This document shows positions 1 through 5,485 of a stretch of 9,083 nucleotides of DNA, one piece after another. The DNA is from Clostridia bacterium (GTDB lineage Bacteria; UBA6262; WVXT01; JAUXBS01). The notes under the pieces are model-generated. The model was not told the DNA's origin and made no database searches. It saw only the letters and a program-made list of their open reading frames with translations. The DNA is taken from assembly GCA_030618495.1 (NCBI GenBank), contig JAUXDE010000071.1:1-9083 (forward strand), given 5' to 3'. Numbering within the stretch: position 1 is the stretch's first letter; each line of letters starts with the position of its first letter. A program made the translations under genes and the position numbers.

Positions 1-1557
1 TTTTATCATGTACTCATCCTCTATCTGCGTCCTGAGCCTGCAACACGCTGAGAGCGTTACCTCGTCCCTGTCAAAAACAAAGTACGGCACGCCGTTTTCA
101 CCTGCTATCTCACATGCGAATTTCAGCAATTCAAACTGTTCGGGATCCGAAAAGGTTTCATCGTTTACATGAAAATCCATCTTTGGAAACGCAAAGATAT
201 GACCGAACGAATCACCTTCCCTCCACACCTCCATGAGGGCTCTCGTAAACTGCATTGCCTCCTTCTCATAAGCCGAATACGTTTTACCTGTATACTTGCC
301 GCCGGGACCGATTGCAGGCACGTCCCTCAGGTATCTTGGTATACCCGTATGAATGTTTGCATCTATGAACAGGACCTGTCCGCCGCGGGAAAACGCGGAC
401 TGTGACAGGGAAAATATCAGGTACTGCGCCTCCTGCTTTATTTCACTGTACGACTTTCCCACGAAGTAGGGGGCGTAAAAAATGTTCAGGTACGCAATGC
501 CGAGCGCCCCCGCATAGTACACCTGCATGGTTGCAAGAAATGTGTTCAGGTGACCGGTAAGCGTCCTTGCATGCTTTGCCGGGGAGGAAATGATGTCCAG
601 GTTATCCATTTTCAGACCGTACTTCTTGATGTACTCCAGAGAATGGCTGCTGCAGTACACCCTGACGGGATAGCCCAGGTCATGCAGGTGCAGGCTCCCT
701 TTCATGTGCGCGTTACCGACATCTTCCGAGAATATATTGTTCAGCGCGTACTGCTTAAGCGTTGTCTCGGCAATGGTCAGGTTAATGGCCTCGGGGTTAT
801 TGGCGGTAATGTTGCTGTTCTCTCTGCTCTTTGAGAACACCAGTTGTTCAAGGTCATACGTGGGAATTCCCAGGCTTACCTGCTTCTTGAGTTTAGTACT
901 GTATCCCATCACGAACAACTCGCTGTCAACCAGTTCCCTTATAAGAGATGTGGTAAGCTGCTTCATTCCCGAAGCTATTATTTTCTTTTCCACATTGCTT
1001 GCAACCTTCCTGGCAATTTTTATATCCAGGTCGGCCTCTTTCTCCAAAGCCTGCGCGATCTTTTCCCTGTCCCATTTGAATATCTCAGACGTGGTATCGG
1101 TTTCAACCATCAGGGCAATATCGGTAACGTTTCCCTTTTTCTTTATTTCTTTCGTAACCTTTACCTTCCTGGATAATTTCTCCTTGGCTATGCGATGGGC
1201 CCTGTACGCATATACAATAGCATCATGGTGCATTTCCTTGAGAACTTCTTCAACAGCATTGTTAATATCTTCAATTCTTAATGTCTCGCTCTCAAAAACA
1301 AATGATGACTGTTCCTTCTCACCGGAATGATGAACCAGGTAATGCTCAACCTCGTCAGCAATCTTTTTAGCTGTCTTCTTGTCTACGCCGCTGGAAACAC
1401 CGGCAGCCTGGTAGATTGCTTCCGCTATCTTCCCCTTCTCATAATTAACATGACTACCGTCCTTTTTTATTACAAATTTAAATGGCTTCCTGGTTCTTCC
1501 TATTCCATCCACTCTTTCTCCCAACCTTTCATCCTTTCCGATTTCAAGACCGTACAT
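1..1557 (-). CDS. nrdD: Anaerobic (class III) ribonucleoside-triphosphate reductase, N-terminal 519 residues; 3' end off the window
   Basis: This enzyme reduces ribonucleoside triphosphates to deoxyribonucleotides under anoxic conditions, using a glycyl radical made by the activase NrdG. The reading frame is open from the ATG at 1557 to the left edge. Residues about 24-125 look like an ATP-cone (KFVIKKDGSHVNYEKGKI), and residues about 143-225 look like a second, more diverged cone (FKWDREKIAQAL). The catalytic barrel follows. GSLHLHDLGYPVRVYC ends at C302, the probable equivalent of the first redox cysteine of phage T4 NrdD. HLNTFLATMQVYYAGALG is at 336-353, and FPKMDFHVNDETF is at 457-469. 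LSACCR at 502-507 probably carries the thiyl-radical cysteine. The C-terminal glycyl-radical loop and any zinc site lie outside the window. A GGGGAGGAG Shine-Dalgarno stands about 6 nt before the ATG, and the upstream redoxin gene ends 15 nt away, so the two are probably co-transcribed. Family assignment is firm; the exact cysteine equivalences are inferred. Confidence 0.94.
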   Translation of the reverse strand, partial: MYGLEIGKDERLGERVDGIGRTRKPFKFVIKKDGSHVNYEKGKIAEAIYQAAGVSSGVDKKTAKKIADEVEHYLVHHSGEKEQSSFVFESETLRIEDINNAVEEVLKEMHHDAIVYAYRAHRIAKEKLSRKVKVTKEIKKKGNVTDIALMVETDTTSEIFKWDREKIAQALEKEADLDIKIARKVASNVEKKIIASGMKQLTTSLIRELVDSELFVMGYSTKLKKQVSLGIPTYDLEQLVFSKSRENSNITANNPEAINLTIAETTLKQYALNNIFSEDVGNAHMKGSLHLHDLGYPVRVYCSSHSLEYIKKYGLKMDNLDIISSPAKHARTLTGHLNTFLATMQVYYAGALGIAYLNIFYAPYFVGKSYSEIKQEAQYLIFSLSQSAFSRGGQVLFIDANIHTGIPRYLRDVPAIGPGGKYTGKTYSAYEKEAMQFTRALMEVWREGDSFGHIFAFPKMDFHVNDETFSDPEQFELLKFACEIAGENGVPYFVFDRDEVTLSACCRLRTQIEDEYMIK

Positions 1558-1572
1558 ATACTCTCCTCCCCA

Positions 1573-1839
1573 TCACGTAAGTGATGATTTCAACTCCTCG
1601 GATTCGGGAACTTCCTTAACCCATCTTGCAATTTCATTATCATCCTTAAAAACTATGGTTGTGGGAATTTCTGTGGCATCCAACATCGCCCCCTCCGTTA
1701 AACCATCAACGGAATCCATATCATAAAAAATGATTTTAACCTTATCCTTCATTTCCCACTTATTAATAAAAAAATCAACTTTCTTCTTCGTTGATTCGCA
1801 AAGATTGCAGTCCTTTTTGCCGAAAATTTTAATCTCCAT
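1573..1839 (-). CDS. Small thioredoxin-fold redoxin (NrdH/glutaredoxin-like) in the nrd operon
   Basis: An 88-residue protein of thioredoxin-fold size. The sequence opens MEIKIFGKKDC and has a C11-N-L-C14 active site after the first strand, a conserved-looking cis-proline (P59 in TEIPTTIVF), and a lysine-rich helix after the CxxC. It lies between nrdR and nrdD, 15 nt before nrdD, so its likely role is to re-reduce the active-site disulfide of the class III reductase, like the NrdH-type or thioredoxin donors known for some NrdD subtypes. That role is inferred from position. I chose the ATG at 1839. An AAGGAG lies 9 nt before it, whereas the in-frame GTG at 1845 (two residues longer) is only 3 nt from that site. 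The site itself overlaps the end of nrdR, suggesting translational coupling. It could instead be a general glutaredoxin, because the CNLC motif is not diagnostic. Confidence 0.82.
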   Translation of the reverse strand: MEIKIFGKKDCNLCESTKKKVDFFINKWEMKDKVKIIFYDMDSVDGLTEGAMLDATEIPTTIVFKDDNEIARWVKEVPESEELKSSLT

Positions 1840-1845
1840 ATTCAC

Positions 1846-2298
1846 TTACTCCTTTTTCTTTAATTCATCAAGTTCGTTTTTAAAAGCATCAACGTTATCA
1901 AATTCCCTGTAAATCGAAGCAAACCTCACGTAAGCGACCTCATCAAGTTTCTTCAATCTTTTCAAGACCAGTTCCCCGATAATCTTGGAGGGAACCTCCA
2001 TTATAAAGTCCTTCAATTCATCTTCAATTTCATTTGTGATTTTTTCAATCTGGTCAATGGATACAGACCTCTTGGTACATGCTATGACTAAGCCCTGCCT
2101 CAACTTGCTCCTGTCGTAAATCTCCCTCTTATTATCCTTCTTAATTACCATGAGGGGCATTTCTTCCAGCCTTTCATAGGTAGTAAACCTCTTGTTGCAT
2201 TTGAGGCATTCTCTTCTTCTTCTGATTACTGAACTCTCGTCTATTGGGCGGGAATCAATTACTTTATCTTCATTATTGTTACAGAAAGGGCACTTCAA
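1846..2298 (-). CDS. nrdR: Transcriptional repressor NrdR
   Basis: NrdR senses ATP/dATP through an ATP-cone and represses ribonucleotide reductase genes by binding paired NrdR boxes. With a TTG start at 2298 the product is 150 residues, the usual family length, and begins with the family-typical (M)KCPFC. The zinc ribbon uses C3, C6, C31 and C34 and includes DSRP (15-18), the basic run RRRREC and KRFTTYE. The ATP-cone follows from about residue 49 (VIKKDNKREIYDRSKL) to about 135, and the tail is KKKE. An ideal GGAGG at 2307-2311 sits 8 nt before the TTG. An in-frame ATG at 2358 would add 20 residues not expected in the family, and it lies inside a predicted operator and upstream of the predicted transcript start, so I reject it. 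The gene is first in the operon with the redoxin and nrdD and is probably autoregulated by the two boxes in its promoter. Confidence 0.95.
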   Translation of the reverse strand: MKCPFCNNNEDKVIDSRPIDESSVIRRRRECLKCNKRFTTYERLEEMPLMVIKKDNKREIYDRSKLRQGLVIACTKRSVSIDQIEKITNEIEDELKDFIMEVPSKIIGELVLKRLKKLDEVAYVRFASIYREFDNVDAFKNELDELKKKE

Positions 2299-2306
2299 AC
2301 CAAGAA

Positions 2307-2311
2307 CCTCC
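2307..2311 (-). promoter_or_regulatory. Shine-Dalgarno site deciding the TTG start of nrdR
   Basis: On the minus strand this reads GGAGG. It is separated by 8 nt from TTG-AAG-TGC, which encodes the canonical (M)KCPFC start of NrdR. It is the evidence for choosing TTG over the upstream ATG. Confidence 0.85.
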
Positions 2312-2324
2312 AAAGGTAAGATAA

Positions 2325-2340
2325 CCACTATATACTGTGT
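2325..2340 (-). promoter_or_regulatory. NrdR box 1 (proximal operator)
   Basis: The 16-bp near-palindrome, read on the plus strand as CCACTATATACTGTGT, matches the published NrdR-box pattern acaCwAtATaTwGtgt at 14 of 16 positions by eye. It begins right at the expected transcription start of the nrdR promoter. Its centre (2332.5) is 32 bp from box 2, about three helical turns, as expected for paired NrdR operators. Confidence 0.85.
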
Positions 2341-2348
2341 GACGACGT

Positions 2349-2377
2349 ATATTAACATACCATATATAGTATGTCAA
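2349..2377 (-). promoter_or_regulatory. Sigma-70-type promoter of the nrdR-redoxin-nrdD operon
   Basis: On the minus strand a perfect -35 TTGACA (2377-2372) is followed by a 17-nt spacer and a -10 TAATAT (2354-2349). The transcription start is predicted near 2341-2343, giving a leader of about 43-45 nt before the nrdR TTG. Both NrdR boxes overlap or abut the promoter. Confidence 0.85.
2357..2372 (-). promoter_or_regulatory. NrdR box 2 (in the promoter spacer)
   Basis: Plus-strand ATACCATATATAGTAT matches the NrdR-box pattern at about 13 of 16 positions. It occupies the spacer between the predicted -35 and -10 and touches the -35 hexamer. With box 1, 16 bp away edge to edge, it forms the typical tandem arrangement, so bound NrdR should block RNA polymerase. 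Confidence 0.83.
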
Positions 2378-2380
2378 GTA

Positions 2381-2512
2381 AAAAAATAAATATTCTTGTT
2401 TTTTAGTTTTTATCGACGGAAAAAGTTGTTAAAATAAACTTCCAGGTACAACGCAGAAATGAAACAATATTAATTAAAGGAAAACAAGTCAATAGTTATA
2501 ATAATAAAATAT
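2381..2512. other. AT-rich intergenic stretch without a recognisable gene
   Basis: Lies between the nrdR promoter and the tRNA-Gln tail. It is strongly AT-rich with several A or T runs. I found no convincing reading frame, RNA gene or repeat. A weak promoter-like pair (TTGACT, 17 nt, TATTGT on the minus strand, 2492-2464) is present, but the -10 is poor. Confidence 0.6.
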
Positions 2513-2552
2513 AAAAAAAAACGGCCATTTAGCAGCTTTAAAAAAGGATGGC
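2513..2552 (-). terminator. Possible weak terminator after tRNA-Gln
   Basis: Downstream of the tRNA on the minus strand there is a run of nine T (2521-2513). A short GCCAT/ATGGC stem (2552-2548 with 2528-2524) precedes it, but the stem is only 5 bp, has a 19-nt loop, and uses the tRNA 3' end. The T tract is real; the hairpin is weak. Confidence 0.3.
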
Positions 2553-2624
2553 TGCCCGGCTAGGGCTCGAACCTAGACTTTCCTGCTCCAGAGGCAGGCG
2601 TGTTGCCAGTTACACCACCGGGCA
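2549..2624 (-). tRNA. tRNA-Gln, anticodon CUG, CCA encoded
   Basis: A complete 76-nt cloverleaf can be folded on the minus strand. The acceptor stem is TGCCCGG/CCGGGCA with discriminator G and an encoded CCA. The D stem is GTGT/ACAC with GG in the loop. The anticodon stem is CCTGC/GCAGG, and its loop CTCTGGA places CTG at positions 34-36. The variable region is 5 nt, and the T stem is CTAGG/CCTAG with a TTCGAGC loop. CUG reads the glutamine codon CAG. The U1-A72 pair and G73 agree with known bacterial glutamine tRNA identity features. It has its own promoter just upstream. Confidence 0.96.
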
Positions 2625-2635
2625 ATTGAGTTAAC

Positions 2636-2664
2636 AATATACAAAATACTCTATAATATGTCAA
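2636..2664 (-). promoter_or_regulatory. Promoter of tRNA-Gln
   Basis: Minus strand: -35 TTGACA (2664-2659), a 17-nt spacer, and -10 TATATT (2641-2636). The start is expected near 2629, about 5 nt before the mature tRNA 5' end. Both hexamers are near consensus, as expected for a stable RNA gene. Confidence 0.82.
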
Positions 2665-2665
2665 T

Positions 2666-2696
2666 GACTTAAACACCTACCGACTTAAACACCTAC
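2666..2696. repeat. Two-copy 15-bp tandem direct repeat
   Basis: GACTTAAACACCTAC occurs at 2666-2680 and again, without mismatch, at 2682-2696, separated by one C (16-bp period). It lies between the tRNA-Gln promoter and the divergent glycosyltransferase promoter. It may be a slippage duplication or a paired binding site; the sequence does not say which. Confidence 0.9.
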
Positions 2697-2736
2697 TCTT
2701 GCCTTGTTAACAAGAAAGAAACAGGAAAGAAATCCC

Positions 2737-2765
2737 TTGACATGCTTTGCAGTTAATCATATTAT
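2737..2765 (+). promoter_or_regulatory. Promoter of the glycosyltransferase gene, possibly leaderless
   Basis: TTGACA (2737-2742), a 17-nt spacer, then TATTAT (2760-2765). The expected start point, about 7 nt after the -10, falls at 2771-2773, essentially on the ATG at 2773. An alternative -10, TATATT at 2763-2768, would need a 20-nt spacer. Confidence 0.72.
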
Positions 2766-2772
2766 ATTGCAC

Positions 2773-3912
2773 ATGAAAAAGAAAACAATCCTTATGGGGA
2801 TGACCAACCTTGGAGCCGCTCATAAGCAAAGCGCTGTTTCCATTTCCAATGCGATAAGAGAAAAATACGGGGATAAGTACAACATAAAAATTGTCGACGT
2901 TCTTTCTGAAGGGAAAACTCTACTTGACCCTCTCCTTAAAAACACGTACAGGTATTTCTCAAACCATTTCACTTTCATTTACGCTCTATTTTACTACATT
3001 ACCAACATTCCATTTATATTCAATCTGATGCAAAATACCCTTGACCGCCACACGGTGAAACAAATCTCAAAACTCCTTGAAAGAATCAAACCGGATATCA
3101 TCCTGACAACCTATCCTATATTTCCCATAGTTTTTCACAAGGCCTGTAAACTTATAGGCGTTAATATTAAAATAGTGGCTCTTATCCTTGATTATGAAAC
3201 CGGCCACAATTCCTGGCTGTTATTCAAGAAAATAGATTCATTCCTGATATCATCCGAGGAATGCTTTCAAAAAGCTATCTCCATGGGAGTCCCTGAAGAA
3301 AAGATTGTCCGGGTAGGCGTGCCCCTCAGCCTTAAATTCTCAAAAAAAATGGCTCCGCAGGAAATAGAAAAACTAAGGAATGAATTAGGCTGCAGGAAAA
3401 ATGATATTATGGCGCTCATTGCCGGCGGTGGGGAAGGGCTTGGCCATGCGCGTTCCATCATTAAACACATAATTAAATCAAAAGCCGCCATTCATCCCGT
3501 GGTCGTATGCGGCAGGAACAAGGCATTGAAAAAACATTTGAAAGAATTCATCTCCGCTTATGACACAAATACAAGGATTTTCGGTTTTGTCAATAACATG
3601 TATGAACTTATGAACGCTGCGGATATCATAATATCCAAAGGGGGATACCTCACTTTGAATGAAACGTTCTTTCTTGGTAAGCCTCTTATTATAGCCTCAT
3701 ACGTTCCCGGACAGGAAAAAGGAAATGTGAGATTCGCCCGCAAGAACAACTCGGGATACTACATTCCCCGTTCCGGCAAACTGGTTGAAAAAATAATATA
3801 TCTTTCAAACCACAAGGAAGAACTTGACAGGCTAAGAAACGATGTTAAAAAGATGGGATTAAAACACGGCACAAGGGAAATAGCGGATATTATTGTTAAC
3901 AAAATAGAGTAA
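2773..3912 (+). CDS. MGDG-synthase/UgtP-like GT28-fold glycosyltransferase, probably a lipid glycosyltransferase
   Basis: A 379-residue GT-B protein. The N-terminal half fits the MGDG-synthase N-domain: LGAAHKQSA (13-21) stands where the family has GxGHxxAA, and LDYETGHNSW (139-148) matches the DYxxHxxW block. SSEECFQKAISMGVPEEKIVRVGVP (160-184) is also typical. The C-terminal half is GT28-like: AGGGEGLGHA (217-226), VVCGRN (244-249), FGFVNNMYELMNAAD (270-284), SKGGYLTLNE (288-297) and VPGQEKGN (311-318). Such enzymes usually move a sugar from a nucleotide donor to diacylglycerol at the inner membrane face; the acceptor and sugar here are unknown. I chose the ATG at 2773 because MKKKTILMG fits the family start. 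Upstream in-frame TTG codons (2704, 2737) lie before or within the predicted promoter. There is no Shine-Dalgarno before 2773. The gene stands alone on the plus strand, divergent from tRNA-Gln and convergent with the MBL gene, and no clear terminator follows. Confidence 0.85.
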   Translation: MKKKTILMGMTNLGAAHKQSAVSISNAIREKYGDKYNIKIVDVLSEGKTLLDPLLKNTYRYFSNHFTFIYALFYYITNIPFIFNLMQNTLDRHTVKQISKLLERIKPDIILTTYPIFPIVFHKACKLIGVNIKIVALILDYETGHNSWLLFKKIDSFLISSEECFQKAISMGVPEEKIVRVGVPLSLKFSKKMAPQEIEKLRNELGCRKNDIMALIAGGGEGLGHARSIIKHIIKSKAAIHPVVVCGRNKALKKHLKEFISAYDTNTRIFGFVNNMYELMNAADIIISKGGYLTLNETFFLGKPLIIASYVPGQEKGNVRFARKNNSGYYIPRSGKLVEKIIYLSNHKEELDRLRNDVKKMGLKHGTREIADIIVNKIE

Positions 3913-3952
3913 GAACAAGGCTTGTCATAATTACATGATTTATTTCAAAGCG

Positions 3953-4846
3953 TTATAGTTTTATTTCCAAACCTTCATAAGCCGCCATAATTTCAAGGTC
4001 ATTTTTAATATCTTTTTTGTATTTCCCGGCAAATTCAATTATATTATCAATCTTGCTGTCTCGTGATTCAGGACTGTGGTGAAAGGACACCAGTTTCTTT
4101 ACTCCTGCTTCAGCGGATATTTTTATTCCCTCCTGGATAATACTGTGGCCCCACTGCCTCTTTCCCATACCTTCCATCCCATGTATTTCGGGGTCATATT
4201 CCATGTAGGTGAACTGGCAATCATATATGAGAACATCCGCGCCTTTTGCTAATTCAAGAAGGTTATCCTTGTTTTTGAGGTTATGTTCAACATCACTGGC
4301 ATAGGTGAGAACACTATCGCCGTCCTGGAACCTGAACCCGTATACATCATCCGTATGGTCCAGCTTTCTTACCGTTATTTCAACACTGCCGATTTTAATT
4401 GTTTTTCCATTATTAAATTCATAGTAATTCTTCGTTGACATTGTATCATCAATTTCTACCGGGAAAAAGGGTTTTCTCATCTGGTGTTTCATGTTTTTTT
4501 CACAACCTTCGCCAGCATACAGGTTAATCCTGTTCCCTTTTATATATAAGGGCTTGAAGAACGGCATCCCCTGTATGTGGTCCCAGTGAAAATGACTCAG
4601 AAATACGTTAACCTCTCCCTCTCCCTTGCTGAACGGGGAATCCTTCTTCTTATCGCCTTCAGGGCTTAGCCCCATTAACTCATCTCCAAGGACTTTCATG
4701 CCGGTTCCCATATCAATTATAAATATCGTACCGTCGTTTGCGACAACCTGCACGCAGGGAGTATTACCGCCATACTTCATTGTTGACAAACCGTTGTTTG
4801 ACGGAGTGGCTATTGAACCCCTTGTCCCCCAGAACCTGATCTTCAT
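3953..4846 (-). CDS. MBL-fold metallo-hydrolase, PhnP/cyclic-phosphodiesterase-like
   Basis: A 297-residue cytosolic beta-lactamase-fold hydrolase. The start MKIRFWGTRGSIATP is typical of the MBL group that includes PhnP-like and cyclic-nucleotide phosphodiesterase-like enzymes. The two-metal site looks complete: H85, H87, D89 and H90 in HFHWDHIQG, H164 in KLDHTDD, D185 in YASD, and H256 or H257 in FHHSP. A further YDCQF (208-212) and WGHS (232-235) are present. The true substrate cannot be read from the sequence; a phosphodiester is the family-based guess. The ATG at 4846 comes one nucleotide after the coaE stop (TAA-G-ATG), with an AGGG upstream, so translation is probably coupled to coaE. 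It is the last gene of the minus-strand array. Only 40 nt separate it from the convergent glycosyltransferase stop, and no strong hairpin is visible there. Confidence 0.86.
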   Translation of the reverse strand: MKIRFWGTRGSIATPSNNGLSTMKYGGNTPCVQVVANDGTIFIIDMGTGMKVLGDELMGLSPEGDKKKDSPFSKGEGEVNVFLSHFHWDHIQGMPFFKPLYIKGNRINLYAGEGCEKNMKHQMRKPFFPVEIDDTMSTKNYYEFNNGKTIKIGSVEITVRKLDHTDDVYGFRFQDGDSVLTYASDVEHNLKNKDNLLELAKGADVLIYDCQFTYMEYDPEIHGMEGMGKRQWGHSIIQEGIKISAEAGVKKLVSFHHSPESRDSKIDNIIEFAGKYKKDIKNDLEIMAAYEGLEIKL

Positions 4847-4847
4847 C

Positions 4848-5444
4848 TTATTTTCCCTGTTCTTCCTTTAAAATCTCGTATACCGGCTTAATCCGGCTCA
4901 GCAGATTCTTTGATGGATTATTATTTATGACATAATCAGCCAATCTTTTCTTTTTTGTCAGGGGCATCTGCGCCTCTATACGCCTTCCGGCATCCTCAAG
5001 CGTCAGCTTATCCCTTTCCCTCAACCTCTTTATCGCAATCTTTCTCATTACCCATACCACTACTGTCCTGTCAAACAAATCCGCCATACCCGTTTCAAAC
5101 AATAACGGCACTTCGGCTACAAAAATACCCTTTTTCATTCTTTCCAATGCCAGGATTTTATTTAATCCGCTGATGATTACAGGCAGCGTTATCGACTCAA
5201 GCTTCTTTCTCTTTTTCTTATCGGCAAAAACAACGCCGCCCAGCTTCTTCCTGCTTATTGATTTGTCCCTGCTTAAAACTCCCTCTCCAAATTCCTCCAG
5301 GATAGCGTTATACACCTTCTTATTCTTCCTTAAAATATCATGAGCAATATCATCAGCGCTTATTATCCTGCACCCAAGCTCCCGGAATATTTCAAGAACC
5401 GTGCTCTTGCCGCTACCCACTCCTCCCGTCAATCCAACTATCAT
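4848..5444 (-). CDS. coaE: Dephospho-CoA kinase
   Basis: Catalyses the last step of coenzyme A synthesis, phosphorylation of the ribose 3'-OH of dephospho-CoA by ATP, in the cytosol. The 198-residue length is normal for the family. The start MIVGLTGGVGSGKST carries the Walker A loop at 7-15. SADDIAHDIL (29-38) holds the substrate-side DD motif. VAEVPLLFETGMADLFD (about 109-125) is the conserved CoA-domain segment, and RIEAQMPLTKKKRLADYVINN (155-175) is the lid and C-terminal signature. The start at 5444 fits the usual protein start; a modest GGAG precedes it. It follows the FecR-domain gene after 41 nt and is followed by the MBL gene after 1 nt, so it is inside the same transcription unit. 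Confidence 0.96.
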   Translation of the reverse strand: MIVGLTGGVGSGKSTVLEIFRELGCRIISADDIAHDILRKNKKVYNAILEEFGEGVLSRDKSISRKKLGGVVFADKKKRKKLESITLPVIISGLNKILALERMKKGIFVAEVPLLFETGMADLFDRTVVVWVMRKIAIKRLRERDKLTLEDAGRRIEAQMPLTKKKRLADYVINNNPSKNLLSRIKPVYEILKEEQGK

Positions 5445-5485
5445 AAAATCAGGCTCCGGATCTAGTGCGCTGGTTATTTAATCTT

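Noticed and set aside
169-1584. Several overlapping plus-strand open frames opposite nrdD
   Set aside because: They lie antisense to a continuous, clearly recognisable NrdD frame and show no domain or motif of their own.
2464-2492. Extra minus-strand promoter between tRNA-Gln and nrdR (TTGACT, 17 nt, TATTGT)
   Set aside because: The -10 matches only four of six positions in a very AT-rich stretch where chance matches are frequent, and no gene begins directly downstream.
3913-3952. Bidirectional terminator between the convergent glycosyltransferase and MBL genes
   Set aside because: The only inverted repeat (ACAAG-G-CTTGT) has an impossible one-base loop or a 3-4 bp stem, and no T tract follows.
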